Assembly: GCF_003369795.1 (NCBI RefSeq)
Contig: NZ_CP026730.1
Span: forward strand, 5,509,001 to 5,573,000
Origin: Streptomyces sp. CB09001
GTDB lineage: Bacteria; Actinomycetota; Actinomycetes; Streptomycetales; Streptomycetaceae
Reading direction: 5' to 3'
DNA length: 64,000 bases
Shown here: positions 6,767-15,549 of the stretch, in pieces
How the letters are laid out: each line of letters opens with the position of its first letter
How positions within the stretch are numbered: position 1 is the first letter of the stretch
The notes under the pieces: generated by a model
What the model saw: the letters and a program-made list of their open reading frames with translations, nothing else
Database searches by the model: none
Told to the model about the DNA's origin: nothing
Position numbers and translations under genes: made by a program

Positions 6767-9700
6767 TCACGCCCTGATGCGCAGACCGCGCGGGTTGGCG
6801 ATGAACCCCGCCCCCTCCAGGAGCGGGCCGAACGGGGACGTCAGCGCCGCCGTGCCATTGACCCGCTCCACCGTGACCGTGCCGAGGGAACCGGCGCGGG
6901 CGGCCTCCGCGAGCGCTTCGGCCGCGGCTCGCAGCCGTGGGTCCTCGGTGGGCAGCCGGTCGGGGTCGGAGGGCCACAGCAGCAGGGTCTTGCCGCCGCG
7001 CTCCATGTAGAGTGCCGGTTCACCCTCGACGAGCACCACCAGGGAGCCCGCCTTGCGACCGGGCTTGTGCGTGGCACCGGCCGGCGGCTCGGGCCAGCCG
7101 AGGGCCGCACCGTACGCGTTCGCCGGGTCGGCGGCGGCCAGCACGACGGCCCGCGGACCGACGGCGGTACGGTCGCGACGGCCCGGGAAACCGCTGCCGT
7201 ACGAGCCGCGCGGGCCCTCGAAACGGGCGTGCGCCCCGCCCCCGCGCGGACCACCGGCGCCCGGCTCGGCGTAGTCGCGCGGTGAGATGTAGTCGCCGCG
7301 GGAGGGTGAGCGGCCCAGACGGTCGGGGTCGGCGAAGACGTCGTCGAAGGGCGCCGGGCCTCCGGCCCCACCCTGGCCTCCCGGGCTCCGCGAGTTCCCC
7401 GAGCCCCCAGGGCTGTCGGACGTGTAGTCGGCGAAGGGGTCGTGGCGGTCGAAGGGGTCCTGGGCGTCGAAGGGGTTGAGGGAGGAGTCGTCGGCGGGTC
7501 CGGCGGAGCCGTCTGAGCCGTCGGTCCCGGGCCGGGCCGCGGAGCCGTCGCGCGGGAAGTCCTCCGGCCCGGCCGGGCCGTCACCGCGCTCGCGTGCGTT
7601 CGCCACCGCACGCAATCGGTCCACGGCGCCCTCCATGGCGAACTGCGCCGCCCCGAGCCCCTCCACCACGTAACCGCGCCGGGCCTGGCCGCTCTCCTCG
7701 AACGCGGCCAGGATCCGGTACACCGCCGAGAAGCCGCCCTCGATGCCCTCCGCGGCGACGGCGCCGCGGGTCACCACGCCGTGCCGGTCGAGGAGCGTGC
7801 GGGCCAGGGCATGGGCCCGCACCGTGCCGTCGGCCTCGCGGTCGGGCAGCAGCGACCAGCGGCCCGCGACCGTCGGCGGCCCGGTGCGGGACGCCGGGCG
7901 GGCGGCGGCCGTCAACGAGCCGTACCGGCCGCGGGGCACCGCGCGCTTGGCACGGTGGGCCGTGGAACCCGCGGTGCGCCCCGAACCCAGCAGGGAGCGC
8001 AGGGGCGCCAGCGTGTCGTTCGTCAGCCGTCCGGACCAGGCCAGGTCCCACAGCGCGTCGGCCAGCTGCGGGTCGGTGGCCTCCGGGTGGGTGGTGGCGC
8101 GGACCTGGTCGGCGATCTGGCGGAAGAACAGGCCGTACCCGCCCGAGAGCGTGTTCAGGACGGACTCGTGCAGAGCGGTCGTCTCCAGGGGATGCGGGGG
8201 CGGCAGGAGCAGCGGGGCCGCGTCCGCCAGGTAGAGAGAGACCCAGCCGTCCTTGCCGGGCAGCGAACCCGCCCCGGCCCAGACCACCTCACCGGCGGCC
8301 GTCAGCTCGTCCAGCATCGCGGGCTTGTAGTGCGCCACGCGGGAGGGCAGGACCAGCTTCTCCAGGGCGGATGCGGGCACGGAGGCGCCCTGCAACTGCT
8401 CGACGGCGCGGACCAGCCCGTCGATGCCGCGCAGCGTGTGCCCCTTGCCGATGTGCTGCCACTGGGGGAGGAACTGGCCGAGCGCGGCCGGTGCCACCGG
8501 CTCCAGCTCGTGCCGGAGCGCGGCCAGGGAACGGCGGCGCAGCCTGCGCAGAACGGTCGCGTCGCACCACTCCTGGCCGATGCCGGCCGGATGGAACTCG
8601 CCCTGTACGACCCGTCCCGACCCGGCGAGCCGTTGGAGGGCGCCCTCGGTGACCGCGACGCCCAGACCGAAGCGGGCCGCCGCGGTGACCGACGTGAAGG
8701 GGCCGTGGGTGCGGGCGTGCCGGGCCAGGAGGTCGCCGAGCGGGTCCTTGACCGGCTCGGTGAAGGCCTCCGGCACACCGACGGGCAGCGCCGTGCCCAG
8801 CGCGTCGCGCAGCCGGCCCGCGTCCTCGATCGCCGCCCAGTGGTCGGCGCCGGCGATGCGCACCCTGATCGCGCGGCGGGCTCCGGCCAGCTCGGGCGCC
8901 CACTGCGGCTCGGCGCCCCGCTCGGCCAGCTCCGCGTCCGTCAGCGGGCCGAGCACCCGCAACAGGTCGGCGACGCCCTCGGGATCCTTGATGCGACGGT
9001 CCTCGGTGAGCCACTGCAGCTCGCGCTCCAGCTCGGTGAGCACCTCCGCGTCGAGCAGCTCGCGCAGCTCCGCCTGGCCGAGCAGCTCGGCCAGCAGCCG
9101 CGAGTCCAGGGACAGGGCGGCCGCCCGGCGCTCGGCGAGCGGCGAGTCGCCCTCGTACAGGAACTGGGCGACGTAGCCGAAGAGCAGGGAGCGGGCGAAC
9201 GGGGAGGGCTCCGGGGTGGTGACCTCGACCAGGCGGACCTTGCGGGCCTCCACGTCGCCCATCAGCTCGACCAGGCCGGGGACGTCGAAGACGTCCTGGA
9301 GGCACTCGCGGACCGCCTCCAGGACGATCGGGAACGAGCCGTACTCGCTCGCCACCTCCAGCAGCTGCGCGGCGCGCTGGCGCTGCTGCCACAGCGGGGT
9401 GCGCCTGCCGGGGCTGCGGCGCGGCAGCAGCAGCGCGCGGGCGGCGCACTCGCGGAAGCGGGACGCGAACAGGGCCGAGCCGCCCACCTGGTCGGTGACG
9501 ACCCGGTCGACCTCGCCCTTGTCGAAGACGACGTCGGCCGCGCCGACGGGCGCCTTCTCCGCGTCGTACTCGAGGCCCGGCTTCGCGGGGTCCTGGTCGA
9601 GGAAGTCCAGTCCCATCAGGTCGGCGTCCGGCAGGCGCAGCACGATGCCGTCGTCGGCATGCATGACCTGGGCGTCCATGCCGTAGCGCTCGGACAGCCG

Positions 9701-11827
9701 GGCGCCCAGGGCGAGGGCCCAAGGGGCGTGGACCTGGGCGCCGAAGGGGGAGTGGACCACGACCCGCCAGTCGCCCAGCTCGTCCCGGAAGCGCTCGACG
9801 ACGATGGTGCGGTCGTCGGGGACGTGGCCGGAGGCCTCGCGCTGCTCGTCGAGGTACGCCAGCACGTTGTCCGCGGCCCAGGCGTCCAGACCCGCGGTGA
9901 CCAGGCGCAGCCGGGCGTCCTCCTTGGACAGGGCGCCGATCTCGCGCAGGAACGCGCCCAGCGCGCGGCCCAGCTCCAGGGGGCGGCCCAGCTGGTCGCC
10001 CTTCCAGAACGGCAGCCTGCCCGGCACGCCCGGTGCGGGGGAGACCAGGACCCGGTCGCGGGTGATGTCCTCGATCCGCCAGGAGCTGGTGCCGAGCGTG
10101 AAGACGTCGCCCACGCGGGACTCGTACACCATCTCCTCGTCCAGCTCGCCGACCCGGCCGCCGCCCTTCTTCGGGTCGGCACCGGCGAGGAACACCCCGA
10201 AGAGTCCGCGGTCGGGAATCGTGCCCCCGGACGTCACGGCGAGCCGCTGCGCCCCCGGGCGGCCGGTGACGGTGCCGGCGACCCGGTCCCACACGACGCG
10301 CGGGCGCAGCTCGGCGAACGCGTCGGACGGGTAGCGGCCCGCGAGCATGTCGAGGACGGCGGTGAAGGCCGACTCCGGCAGCGAGGCGAAGGGTGCGGCG
10401 CGGCGGACGGTGGCGAGGAGGTCGTCGACCTGCCAGGTGTCCAGCGCGGTCATCGCCACCAGCTGCTGGGCCAGCACGTCCAGCGGGTTGGCGGGGATCC
10501 GCAGGGCCTCGATGGCGCCGCTGCGCATCCGCTCGGTGACCACGGCCGACTGCACCAGGTCGCCGCGGTACTTGGGGAAGACCACGCCCGTGGAGACCGC
10601 GCCGACCTGGTGTCCCGCGCGGCCCACGCGCTGGAGGCCGGAGGCGACGGAGGGCGGCGACTCGACCTGGACGACCAGGTCGACGGCGCCCATGTCGATG
10701 CCCAGCTCCAGGCTGGAGGTGGCGACCACGGCGGGCAGGCGGCCCGCCTTCAGATCCTCCTCGACGAGGGCGCGCTGCTCCTTGGAGACCGAGCCGTGGT
10801 GGGCGCGGGCGATCACGGGCGGCGCGCCCTGGGCGGCGCCCGAGCCGCCCATCAGCTCGGCGGGGGAGTGGTGCTCGCCCAGGGGCTCGCCGGTCGCGCG
10901 TTCGTACGCGATCTCGTTGAGCCGGTTGCACAGGCGCTCGGCCAGCCGCCGGGAGTTGGCGAAGACGATCGTCGAACGGTGCGACTGGACCAGGTCGGTG
11001 ATCCGCTCCTCGACGTGCGGCCAGATCGACGGGCGCTCCGCTCCCTCGTTGCCGTCCGCGACCGGGGAACCGCCCAGCTCGCCGAGGTCCTCTACGGGGA
11101 CGACGACGGACAGGTCGAACTCCTTGCCCGACTCCGGCTGGACGATCTCGACCCGGCCGCGCGGGGCCAGGAACCGGGCGACCTCGTCCACCGGCCGGAC
11201 CGTCGCCGACAGGCCGATCCGGCGGGCCGGCTTCGGCAGCAGCTCGTCCAGCCGCTCCAGGGTGAGCGCGAGATGGGCGCCGCGCTTGGTGCCCGCGACC
11301 GCGTGCACCTCGTCCAGGATCACCGTATCGATGCCGGTCAGCGCGTCGCGCGTGGCCGACGTCAGCATCAGGAAGAGGGATTCCGGGGTAGTGATCAGGA
11401 TGTCCGGCGGCCGGGTGGACAGGGCGCGGCGCTCTGCGGCCGGGGTGTCGCCCGAGCGGATGCCGACCTTGACCTCGGGCTCGGGCAGGCCGAGGCGCAC
11501 GGACTCCTGGCGGATGCCGGTCAGCGGGCTGCGGAGATTGCGCTCGACGTCGACGGCCAGGGCCTTGAGCGGGGAGACGTACAGGACGCGGCAGCGCTTC
11601 TTGGGGTCGGCGGGCGGGGGTGTCGAGGTCAGCTGGTCCAGCGCGGCGAGGAAGGCGGCCAGCGTCTTGCCGGATCCCGTGGGGGCGACCACGAGCACGT
11701 CCGAGCCCTGCGAGATGGCCTGCCACGCGCCCGCCTGCGCGGAGGTGGGCGCGGAGAAGGCCCCCGTGAACCAGCCGCGGGTCGCGGGTGAGAAGCCGTC
11801 CAGTGCTCGGTGTGCGGAGCTGACCAT
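6767..11827 (-). CDS. lhr: Lhr-type ATP-dependent DNA helicase (1686 aa)
   Basis: A superfamily-2 helicase of the Lhr (large helicase-related) family, an ssDNA-dependent ATPase and 3'-5' translocase implicated in repair of mycobacterial mitomycin-type damage. Visible motifs are Walker A APTGSGKT (residues 48-55), DEVH (172-175) and SAT (207-209), then a helicase C domain with GIDMGAVDLVVQV and QRVGRAGH, winged-helix and the long Lhr C-terminal region. The start is ATG 11827 (MVSSAHRALDGFSP), where homology begins; the open frame upstream has no recognisable content. The protein is longer than the roughly 1500-residue mycobacterial homologues, partly because about 150 residues of Gly/Pro/Asp/Ser-rich sequence interrupt the C-terminal region (encoded about 7155-7610). 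Downstream nei lies close on the same strand. Confidence 0.93.
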   Translation of the reverse strand: MVSSAHRALDGFSPATRGWFTGAFSAPTSAQAGAWQAISQGSDVLVVAPTGSGKTLAAFLAALDQLTSTPPPADPKKRCRVLYVSPLKALAVDVERNLRSPLTGIRQESVRLGLPEPEVKVGIRSGDTPAAERRALSTRPPDILITTPESLFLMLTSATRDALTGIDTVILDEVHAVAGTKRGAHLALTLERLDELLPKPARRIGLSATVRPVDEVARFLAPRGRVEIVQPESGKEFDLSVVVPVEDLGELGGSPVADGNEGAERPSIWPHVEERITDLVQSHRSTIVFANSRRLAERLCNRLNEIAYERATGEPLGEHHSPAELMGGSGAAQGAPPVIARAHHGSVSKEQRALVEEDLKAGRLPAVVATSSLELGIDMGAVDLVVQVESPPSVASGLQRVGRAGHQVGAVSTGVVFPKYRGDLVQSAVVTERMRSGAIEALRIPANPLDVLAQQLVAMTALDTWQVDDLLATVRRAAPFASLPESAFTAVLDMLAGRYPSDAFAELRPRVVWDRVAGTVTGRPGAQRLAVTSGGTIPDRGLFGVFLAGADPKKGGGRVGELDEEMVYESRVGDVFTLGTSSWRIEDITRDRVLVSPAPGVPGRLPFWKGDQLGRPLELGRALGAFLREIGALSKEDARLRLVTAGLDAWAADNVLAYLDEQREASGHVPDDRTIVVERFRDELGDWRVVVHSPFGAQVHAPWALALGARLSERYGMDAQVMHADDGIVLRLPDADLMGLDFLDQDPAKPGLEYDAEKAPVGAADVVFDKGEVDRVVTDQVGGSALFASRFRECAARALLLPRRSPGRRTPLWQQRQRAAQLLEVASEYGSFPIVLEAVRECLQDVFDVPGLVELMGDVEARKVRLVEVTTPEPSPFARSLLFGYVAQFLYEGDSPLAERRAAALSLDSRLLAELLGQAELRELLDAEVLTELERELQWLTEDRRIKDPEGVADLLRVLGPLTDAELAERGAEPQWAPELAGARRAIRVRIAGADHWAAIEDAGRLRDALGTALPVGVPEAFTEPVKDPLGDLLARHARTHGPFTSVTAAARFGLGVAVTEGALQRLAGSGRVVQGEFHPAGIGQEWCDATVLRRLRRRSLAALRHELEPVAPAALGQFLPQWQHIGKGHTLRGIDGLVRAVEQLQGASVPASALEKLVLPSRVAHYKPAMLDELTAAGEVVWAGAGSLPGKDGWVSLYLADAAPLLLPPPHPLETTALHESVLNTLSGGYGLFFRQIADQVRATTHPEATDPQLADALWDLAWSGRLTNDTLAPLRSLLGSGRTAGSTAHRAKRAVPRGRYGSLTAAARPASRTGPPTVAGRWSLLPDREADGTVRAHALARTLLDRHGVVTRGAVAAEGIEGGFSAVYRILAAFEESGQARRGYVVEGLGAAQFAMEGAVDRLRAVANARERGDGPAGPEDFPRDGSAARPGTDGSDGSAGPADDSSLNPFDAQDPFDRHDPFADYTSDSPGGSGNSRSPGGQGGAGGPAPFDDVFADPDRLGRSPSRGDYISPRDYAEPGAGGPRGGGAHARFEGPRGSYGSGFPGRRDRTAVGPRAVVLAAADPANAYGAALGWPEPPAGATHKPGRKAGSLVVLVEGEPALYMERGGKTLLLWPSDPDRLPTEDPRLRAAAEALAEAARAGSLGTVTVERVNGTAALTSPFGPLLEGAGFIANPRGLRIRA

Positions 11828-12301
11828 GGCTCCATCGTGCACCCGACCACTGACAATCGGCCCGGGCCGGGCACGGGGGCCCGGCGCCGTCGTCACCGGG
11901 CATCCCCCGGTCGCCCGTCGAGACCGCTCGCCCGAGCCAGGGGCAGAACCGCGGCCAGAACTGGGAGGGGCGGGTGTCCGAGCGTGGCCGGCCCGGGCCG
12001 TGGCCCGGCCCGGGCCTTGGCGGGCGTCTGAGCCGGGAGTGGGGGCTGCGGCGTGGGTCGGTCGTTCTGGACCGGTTGGGGGGGCAGAGGTCGTCCGAGC
12101 GGTGCCCCGGAGGGGGCGTCCCAGCGGGGACCGGGAGCCGGGGTGTCCGAGGGGTGGCCCGGGGCCGGGTGTCCGAGACGTCGGGCGCGCCTGGCGTCCG
12201 AGACATCGGACAGAGACATCGGTCATGTTCGTCGTGCGGGGCGGTGGGCGAGGGGTCCGGGGCGTCTGCGGAGTTCGCCGCGGGTGACGGAGAATGGGGG
12301 C
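11828..12301. other. 474-nt divergent intergenic region between lhr and the AraC gene
   Basis: No gene is supported here, although long frames run through it on both strands because of the extreme GC content. The 11960-12170 part is low-complexity and rich in GGCCCGGGCC-type sequence and GTGTCCGAG repeats. The part nearest the AraC gene holds two related palindromes (12171-12211), listed separately. Confidence 0.6.
12171..12211. promoter_or_regulatory. Two near-identical palindromes 25 bp apart upstream of the AraC gene
   Basis: The first copy is GTCCGA-GACG-TCGGGC (12171-12186) and the second is the perfect inverted repeat GTCCGA-GACA-TCGGAC (12196-12211). A third partial copy, GACATCGGTC, follows at 12215-12224. 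The 25-bp centre spacing puts them on nearly the same face of the helix. They are about 90 bp upstream of the AraC start and could be operator sites for it or for another regulator. Confidence 0.45.
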
Positions 12302-13168
12302 ATGGCGGGATCGGGTGAGCGGGCGCGGCACTGGCGGTACGCGGAGCTGCCCGACGTCGACCTGCTCCGCGCCCAGTACATACGCAAGACCTTCGTGCGC
12401 CACACGCACGAGCACTTCGTCATCGCCGCCATCGCCGACGGTGCGGAGGTCTTCCACCACGGCGGGAGCGACCAGTACGCCGCGGCCGGCTCGCTCGCCC
12501 TGGTCAACCCGGACACCCCGCACACGGGCCGGGCCGGGGTGCCGGAGGGCTGGCGGTACGGCGCCGTCTACCCGGCGCCCGGGCTGGTGGCCGGGATCGC
12601 GGCCGAGACGACGACGCTGCGCGGAACGCCGGGGTTCGTCCGGCCGGTGCTCGACGACCCGTACACCGTCGAGCTGGTGCACCGCGTGCTGCGGGCCGCC
12701 GACGACGGGAACGCGCTCGCCGCCGACACCCTGCTGAGGGTGGCCGTGACCCGGCTGCTGCGGCTGAACGGCGGTCCGCTGCCCCGGCGCCAGGTGCGTA
12801 CCGCCGGGGCCAGGACGGCGGCACGCGCGCGTGCCGTGCTGGAGGAGCGGATGGCCGACCCGCCGAGCCTGGAGCGGCTCGCCGGGGAGCTCGGCAGCAG
12901 CCCGTTCGCGCTGTTGCGGGCCTTCAGGGACGCCTATGGGATGCCGCCCCACACCTGGCTGACGGACGCCCGGGTGCGTCGGGCGCGGCGGCTGCTGGAC
13001 ACCGGGACCTCCCCGGCCGAGGCCGCCGTCGCCGTCGGGTTCACCGACCAGCCTCACCTGAACCGGCACTTCGCGCGCATCGTCGGTGTGCCGCCCGGTT
13101 CCTACCAGCGCGAGCGCAAGAACGTACAAGACGCGCGGCGGAGGCTGCTCCTACCGTTCGAGACGTGA
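12302..13168 (+). CDS. AraC-family transcriptional regulator
   Basis: A 288-residue AraC/XylS regulator. The N-terminal cupin-like sensing domain (RHTHEHFVIAAIADGAEVFHHGG...LVNPDTPHTGRAG) is followed by two helix-turn-helix motifs (SLERLAGELGSSPFALLRAF and SPAEAAVAVGFTDQPHLNRHF, ending GVPPGSYQ). The GTG of azlC overlaps its stop by 4 bp, so it is the first gene of a regulator-azlC-azlD operon and probably controls branched-chain amino-acid (or analogue) export. The ATG at 12302 is chosen because the cupin fold begins soon after; longer in-frame sequence upstream is intergenic in character. Inducer unknown. Confidence 0.9.
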   Translation: MAGSGERARHWRYAELPDVDLLRAQYIRKTFVRHTHEHFVIAAIADGAEVFHHGGSDQYAAAGSLALVNPDTPHTGRAGVPEGWRYGAVYPAPGLVAGIAAETTTLRGTPGFVRPVLDDPYTVELVHRVLRAADDGNALAADTLLRVAVTRLLRLNGGPLPRRQVRTAGARTAARARAVLEERMADPPSLERLAGELGSSPFALLRAFRDAYGMPPHTWLTDARVRRARRLLDTGTSPAEAAVAVGFTDQPHLNRHFARIVGVPPGSYQRERKNVQDARRRLLLPFET

Positions 13169-13935
13169 CAGAACAGACAGCCCTCCCAGACGCTCCCGAC
13201 ACGGGTGGCGCCGGTGCCAAGCCGGACGCCGCCGTCGTACGGGACGCCCTCGGGGTCGGAGTCGCCGTCGGACTGTCGGGGTTCGCCTTCGGGGTGACCT
13301 CGGCCGGCAGCGGACTCACCCTGGCCCAGACCTGCGCCCTCAGCCTCCTGGTCTTCACCGGGGCGTCCCAGTTCGCGCTCGTCGGCGCGCTCGCGGCCGG
13401 CGGCAACCCGCTCACCGCGGCTGCGGGGGCCTTCTTCCTGGGCGTCCGCAACGCCTTCTACGGGCTGCGCCTGTCACAGTTGCTGGCCCTCCCGCGCGCG
13501 GTGCGGCCGTTCGCCGCGCAGTGGGTCATCGACGAGACGACGGCCGTGGCGCTCGCGCAGCCCACGCGGCGCGGCGTCCGTATCGGCTTCACCGTCACCG
13601 GACTCACCCTGTACGTCCTGTGGAACCTCACCACCCTGCTCGGCGCGCTGGGCGCCGAGGCCATCGGGGACACCGACGCCTGGGGCCTCGACGCGGCCGG
13701 TCCGGCGGTCTTCCTCGCTCTGCTCGCGCCGATGCTGAAGGACACCACACAGCGCGCGGTCGCCGCCCTGGCCGTCCTCCTGGGGCTCGGTCTGCTGCCC
13801 GTGCTGCCCGCAGGCGTGCCCGTTCTGGTGGCCGCGCTCGCGGCGCCGCTCGTCCTGTGGGCGCGCGGACGCCGCGCGGGTGACGCCGAGGACGGCGCGG
13901 TCCGTGGGGCCGCCGAGGGGGAGGGTGAGCGATGA
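13165..13935 (+). CDS. azlC: AzlC-family branched-chain amino-acid exporter, large subunit
   Basis: A 256-residue AzlC/YgaZ-type inner-membrane protein with about six to seven hydrophobic helices. Family hallmarks are GVAVGLSGFAFGVTSAGSGLTLAQTCALSLLVFTGASQFA (residues about 28-70) and FFLGVRNAFYGLRLSQLL. Such proteins work with a small AzlD/YgaH partner to export branched-chain amino acids or toxic analogues. Start is GTG 13165, overlapping the regulator's stop (GTGA). The C-terminus is charged and probably cytoplasmic. Substrate is inferred from the family only. Confidence 0.92.
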   Translation: MTEQTALPDAPDTGGAGAKPDAAVVRDALGVGVAVGLSGFAFGVTSAGSGLTLAQTCALSLLVFTGASQFALVGALAAGGNPLTAAAGAFFLGVRNAFYGLRLSQLLALPRAVRPFAAQWVIDETTAVALAQPTRRGVRIGFTVTGLTLYVLWNLTTLLGALGAEAIGDTDAWGLDAAGPAVFLALLAPMLKDTTQRAVAALAVLLGLGLLPVLPAGVPVLVAALAAPLVLWARGRRAGDAEDGAVRGAAEGEGER

Positions 13936-14240
13936 GCGTGTGGATCGCGATCGGCGTGACCGCGGTGGGCTGCTACGCGGTCAAGCTCCTCGGGCTGCTG
14001 GTGCCCGCGGGCGCCCTGGAACGGCCCCTGGTCCGGCGGCTCGCCGCGCTGCTGCCCGTCGCCCTTCTCGCGGCGCTCACCGCCCAGCAGACCTTCGCCG
14101 ACGGGCAGCAGCTCGTGCTGGACGCGCGGGCCGCCGGAGTCGCCGCGGCCGGCGTCGCGCTGCTGCTGCGCGCACCGTTCCTGCTCGTCGTCGCGGCGGC
14201 CGTGGTGGTCACCGCGGGCGTCCGGGCCATGGGCGGCTGA
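13932..14240 (+). CDS. azlD: AzlD-family small subunit of branched-chain amino-acid exporter
   Basis: A 102-residue hydrophobic protein with about four membrane helices, matching AzlD/YgaH (VWIAIGVTAVGCYAVKLLGLLVPAGAL near the N-terminus and a final helix LLVVAAAVVVTAGVRAMGG). It overlaps azlC by 4 bp (ATGA), as is normal for this two-component exporter. Only 5 nt separate its stop from the end of the convergent minus-strand gene at 14246, leaving no room for an independent terminator. Confidence 0.92.
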   Translation: MSVWIAIGVTAVGCYAVKLLGLLVPAGALERPLVRRLAALLPVALLAALTAQQTFADGQQLVLDARAAGVAAAGVALLLRAPFLLVVAAAVVVTAGVRAMGG

Positions 14241-14245
14241 GCCGG

Positions 14246-15214
14246 TCAGTCCAGGGGACGGCCGTACGCCCGGAGCGTGCGCAGGGCCTCGAGCGTCACC
14301 CGGCCGCGGGCCTCCAGCGCCGGTACGGGCGCCCACCGGCGTCGGCGCACGGGCCAGCCGCCGTCGTCCTCCTGCCCGGCCGCGAGGAAGTCGAGGGAAC
14401 GGGCCATCTCGTCGTCGGTGAACCACGCGCGCGCGAGCGAACGCGGATCCCTCGCGTAGTCGTGCGGGAAGTGATGCTCGCCGGGGGCGTGGCCGGGAGG
14501 GAGCGGGTACGCGTCGAGATCGTCCGGGTCCAGCACGGCGAGGCGCTGCTCGCGCACCAGGCGGCCCAGCCGGTCGGCAGCGGCCTGCGCACGCGGACGG
14601 TCCGGGGCGGTGTCCAGGAAGGCCACGGCGGCCTCCACCTCGTACGGGTGCGGGGATCCCAGCGACTCGGCCGCCTGCCAGCAGAAGTCCGTGGCCCGGA
14701 ACAGCCAGGCGTGCCAGACCTCGTTGCGGTGCAGCAGGCCGACCACCGGCCCGGTGACGAGCAGCTCGCCGGGAGAGTCGGCCACGACCGGCAGGAAGGG
14801 CGCGGCCGGATACCTGTCCCGGCCCGCAAGGGTCACCGGCAGGGCACCGTCCGGGGCGGACACGGCGGTCAGATAGCGGCAGACCCGCTCGGCCCGCTGC
14901 CCGCCGCAGCGGCCGACGGCGTCCAGGACGCGCAGCCCGTGCGCGGTGTGCAGCGGCTGACTGACCGGGCCGCGCAGATCGGGCTCCAGCGCGTGGCCGT
15001 ACCCCCCGTCCTCGTTGCGGTAGGCCTCCAGCGCGGTCTCCACCGGGCCGGGGTCGCCGCCGCGGAAGTGGTACGCGAACAGCCGCTGCTCCAGTACGCG
15101 CGCGGTGAGCCAGACGAAGTGCTCCGCGCGCGCGAGCGGTGAGCGCGGACCCGGGGTGCGGGGAGACGCGGACGGTGGGATCGCGGGGAGTGGAGACGCT
15201 CCGGTTTCGGCCAT
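14246..15214 (-). CDS. Uncharacterised protein with alpha/alpha-toroid (prenyltransferase/squalene-cyclase-like) repeats
   Basis: A 322-residue soluble protein. Repeats of the type YRNEDGGYGHALEPDLRG (near residues 64-82) and FLAAGQEDDGGWPVRRRRW (near residues 275-293) resemble the QW-type repeats of prenyltransferase and squalene-cyclase barrels. The DxDD cyclase acid and prenyltransferase zinc ligands are not evident, so catalysis is not claimed. It is widespread in streptomycetes as a hypothetical protein. The minus strand carries TACGGT 7 nt before the ATG at 15214 and no Shine-Dalgarno, so the mRNA may be leaderless. It converges on azlD. Confidence 0.75.
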   Translation of the reverse strand: MAETGASPLPAIPPSASPRTPGPRSPLARAEHFVWLTARVLEQRLFAYHFRGGDPGPVETALEAYRNEDGGYGHALEPDLRGPVSQPLHTAHGLRVLDAVGRCGGQRAERVCRYLTAVSAPDGALPVTLAGRDRYPAAPFLPVVADSPGELLVTGPVVGLLHRNEVWHAWLFRATDFCWQAAESLGSPHPYEVEAAVAFLDTAPDRPRAQAAADRLGRLVREQRLAVLDPDDLDAYPLPPGHAPGEHHFPHDYARDPRSLARAWFTDDEMARSLDFLAAGQEDDGGWPVRRRRWAPVPALEARGRVTLEALRTLRAYGRPLD

Positions 15215-15294
15215 GGGACAGACCGTAGGCCGAGAAGCGGTTCCGGCAGGTGGTCCCGGCTCGGGCCCACTCTCAGGGGCGGGATACTGGGGGC

Positions 15295-15489
15295 ATGCGG
15301 TTGACGGTCTTCTGGGAGCGGATGACGGATCACTTCGGTCCGGGGTACTCCGACACCTTCGCGCGTGATCATGTGATGGCGGAGCTGGGCGGGCGTACGG
15401 TGCACGAGGCGCTGGACGCCGGGTGGGACGCGAAGGACGTGTGGCGGGTGGTGTGCACCGTCATGAACGTGCCGCGGGAGCAGCGGTGA
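15295..15489 (+). CDS. DUF3046 family small protein
   Basis: A 64-residue protein fitting DUF3046 (MRLTVFWERMTDHFGPGYSDTF..DHVMAELGGRTVHEALDAGWDAKDVWRVVC). The family is almost confined to actinobacteria and is often found close to recA-recX; its function is unknown. A GATACT hexamer lies about 8 nt before the ATG and the only G-rich stretch abuts the start, so the message may be leaderless. Short but well conserved at family level, hence the confidence. Confidence 0.88.
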   Translation: MRLTVFWERMTDHFGPGYSDTFARDHVMAELGGRTVHEALDAGWDAKDVWRVVCTVMNVPREQR

Positions 15490-15549
15490 CGGTTCACGAA
15501 GATCGCCGTATCGCGGTCCCCTGTCGGTGGCGTGGGCGAGACTTGCTCC

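Noticed and set aside
7781..11791. 1336-residue plus-strand open frame across lhr
   Set aside because: It is a shadow of the lhr gene in GC-rich DNA; the protein is low-complexity Arg/Gly/Ala and has no domain.
11828..13129. Minus-strand open frame continuing upstream of lhr to 13129
   Set aside because: It runs antisense to the AraC gene and through low-complexity DNA with no homology. The conserved helicase begins at ATG 11827.
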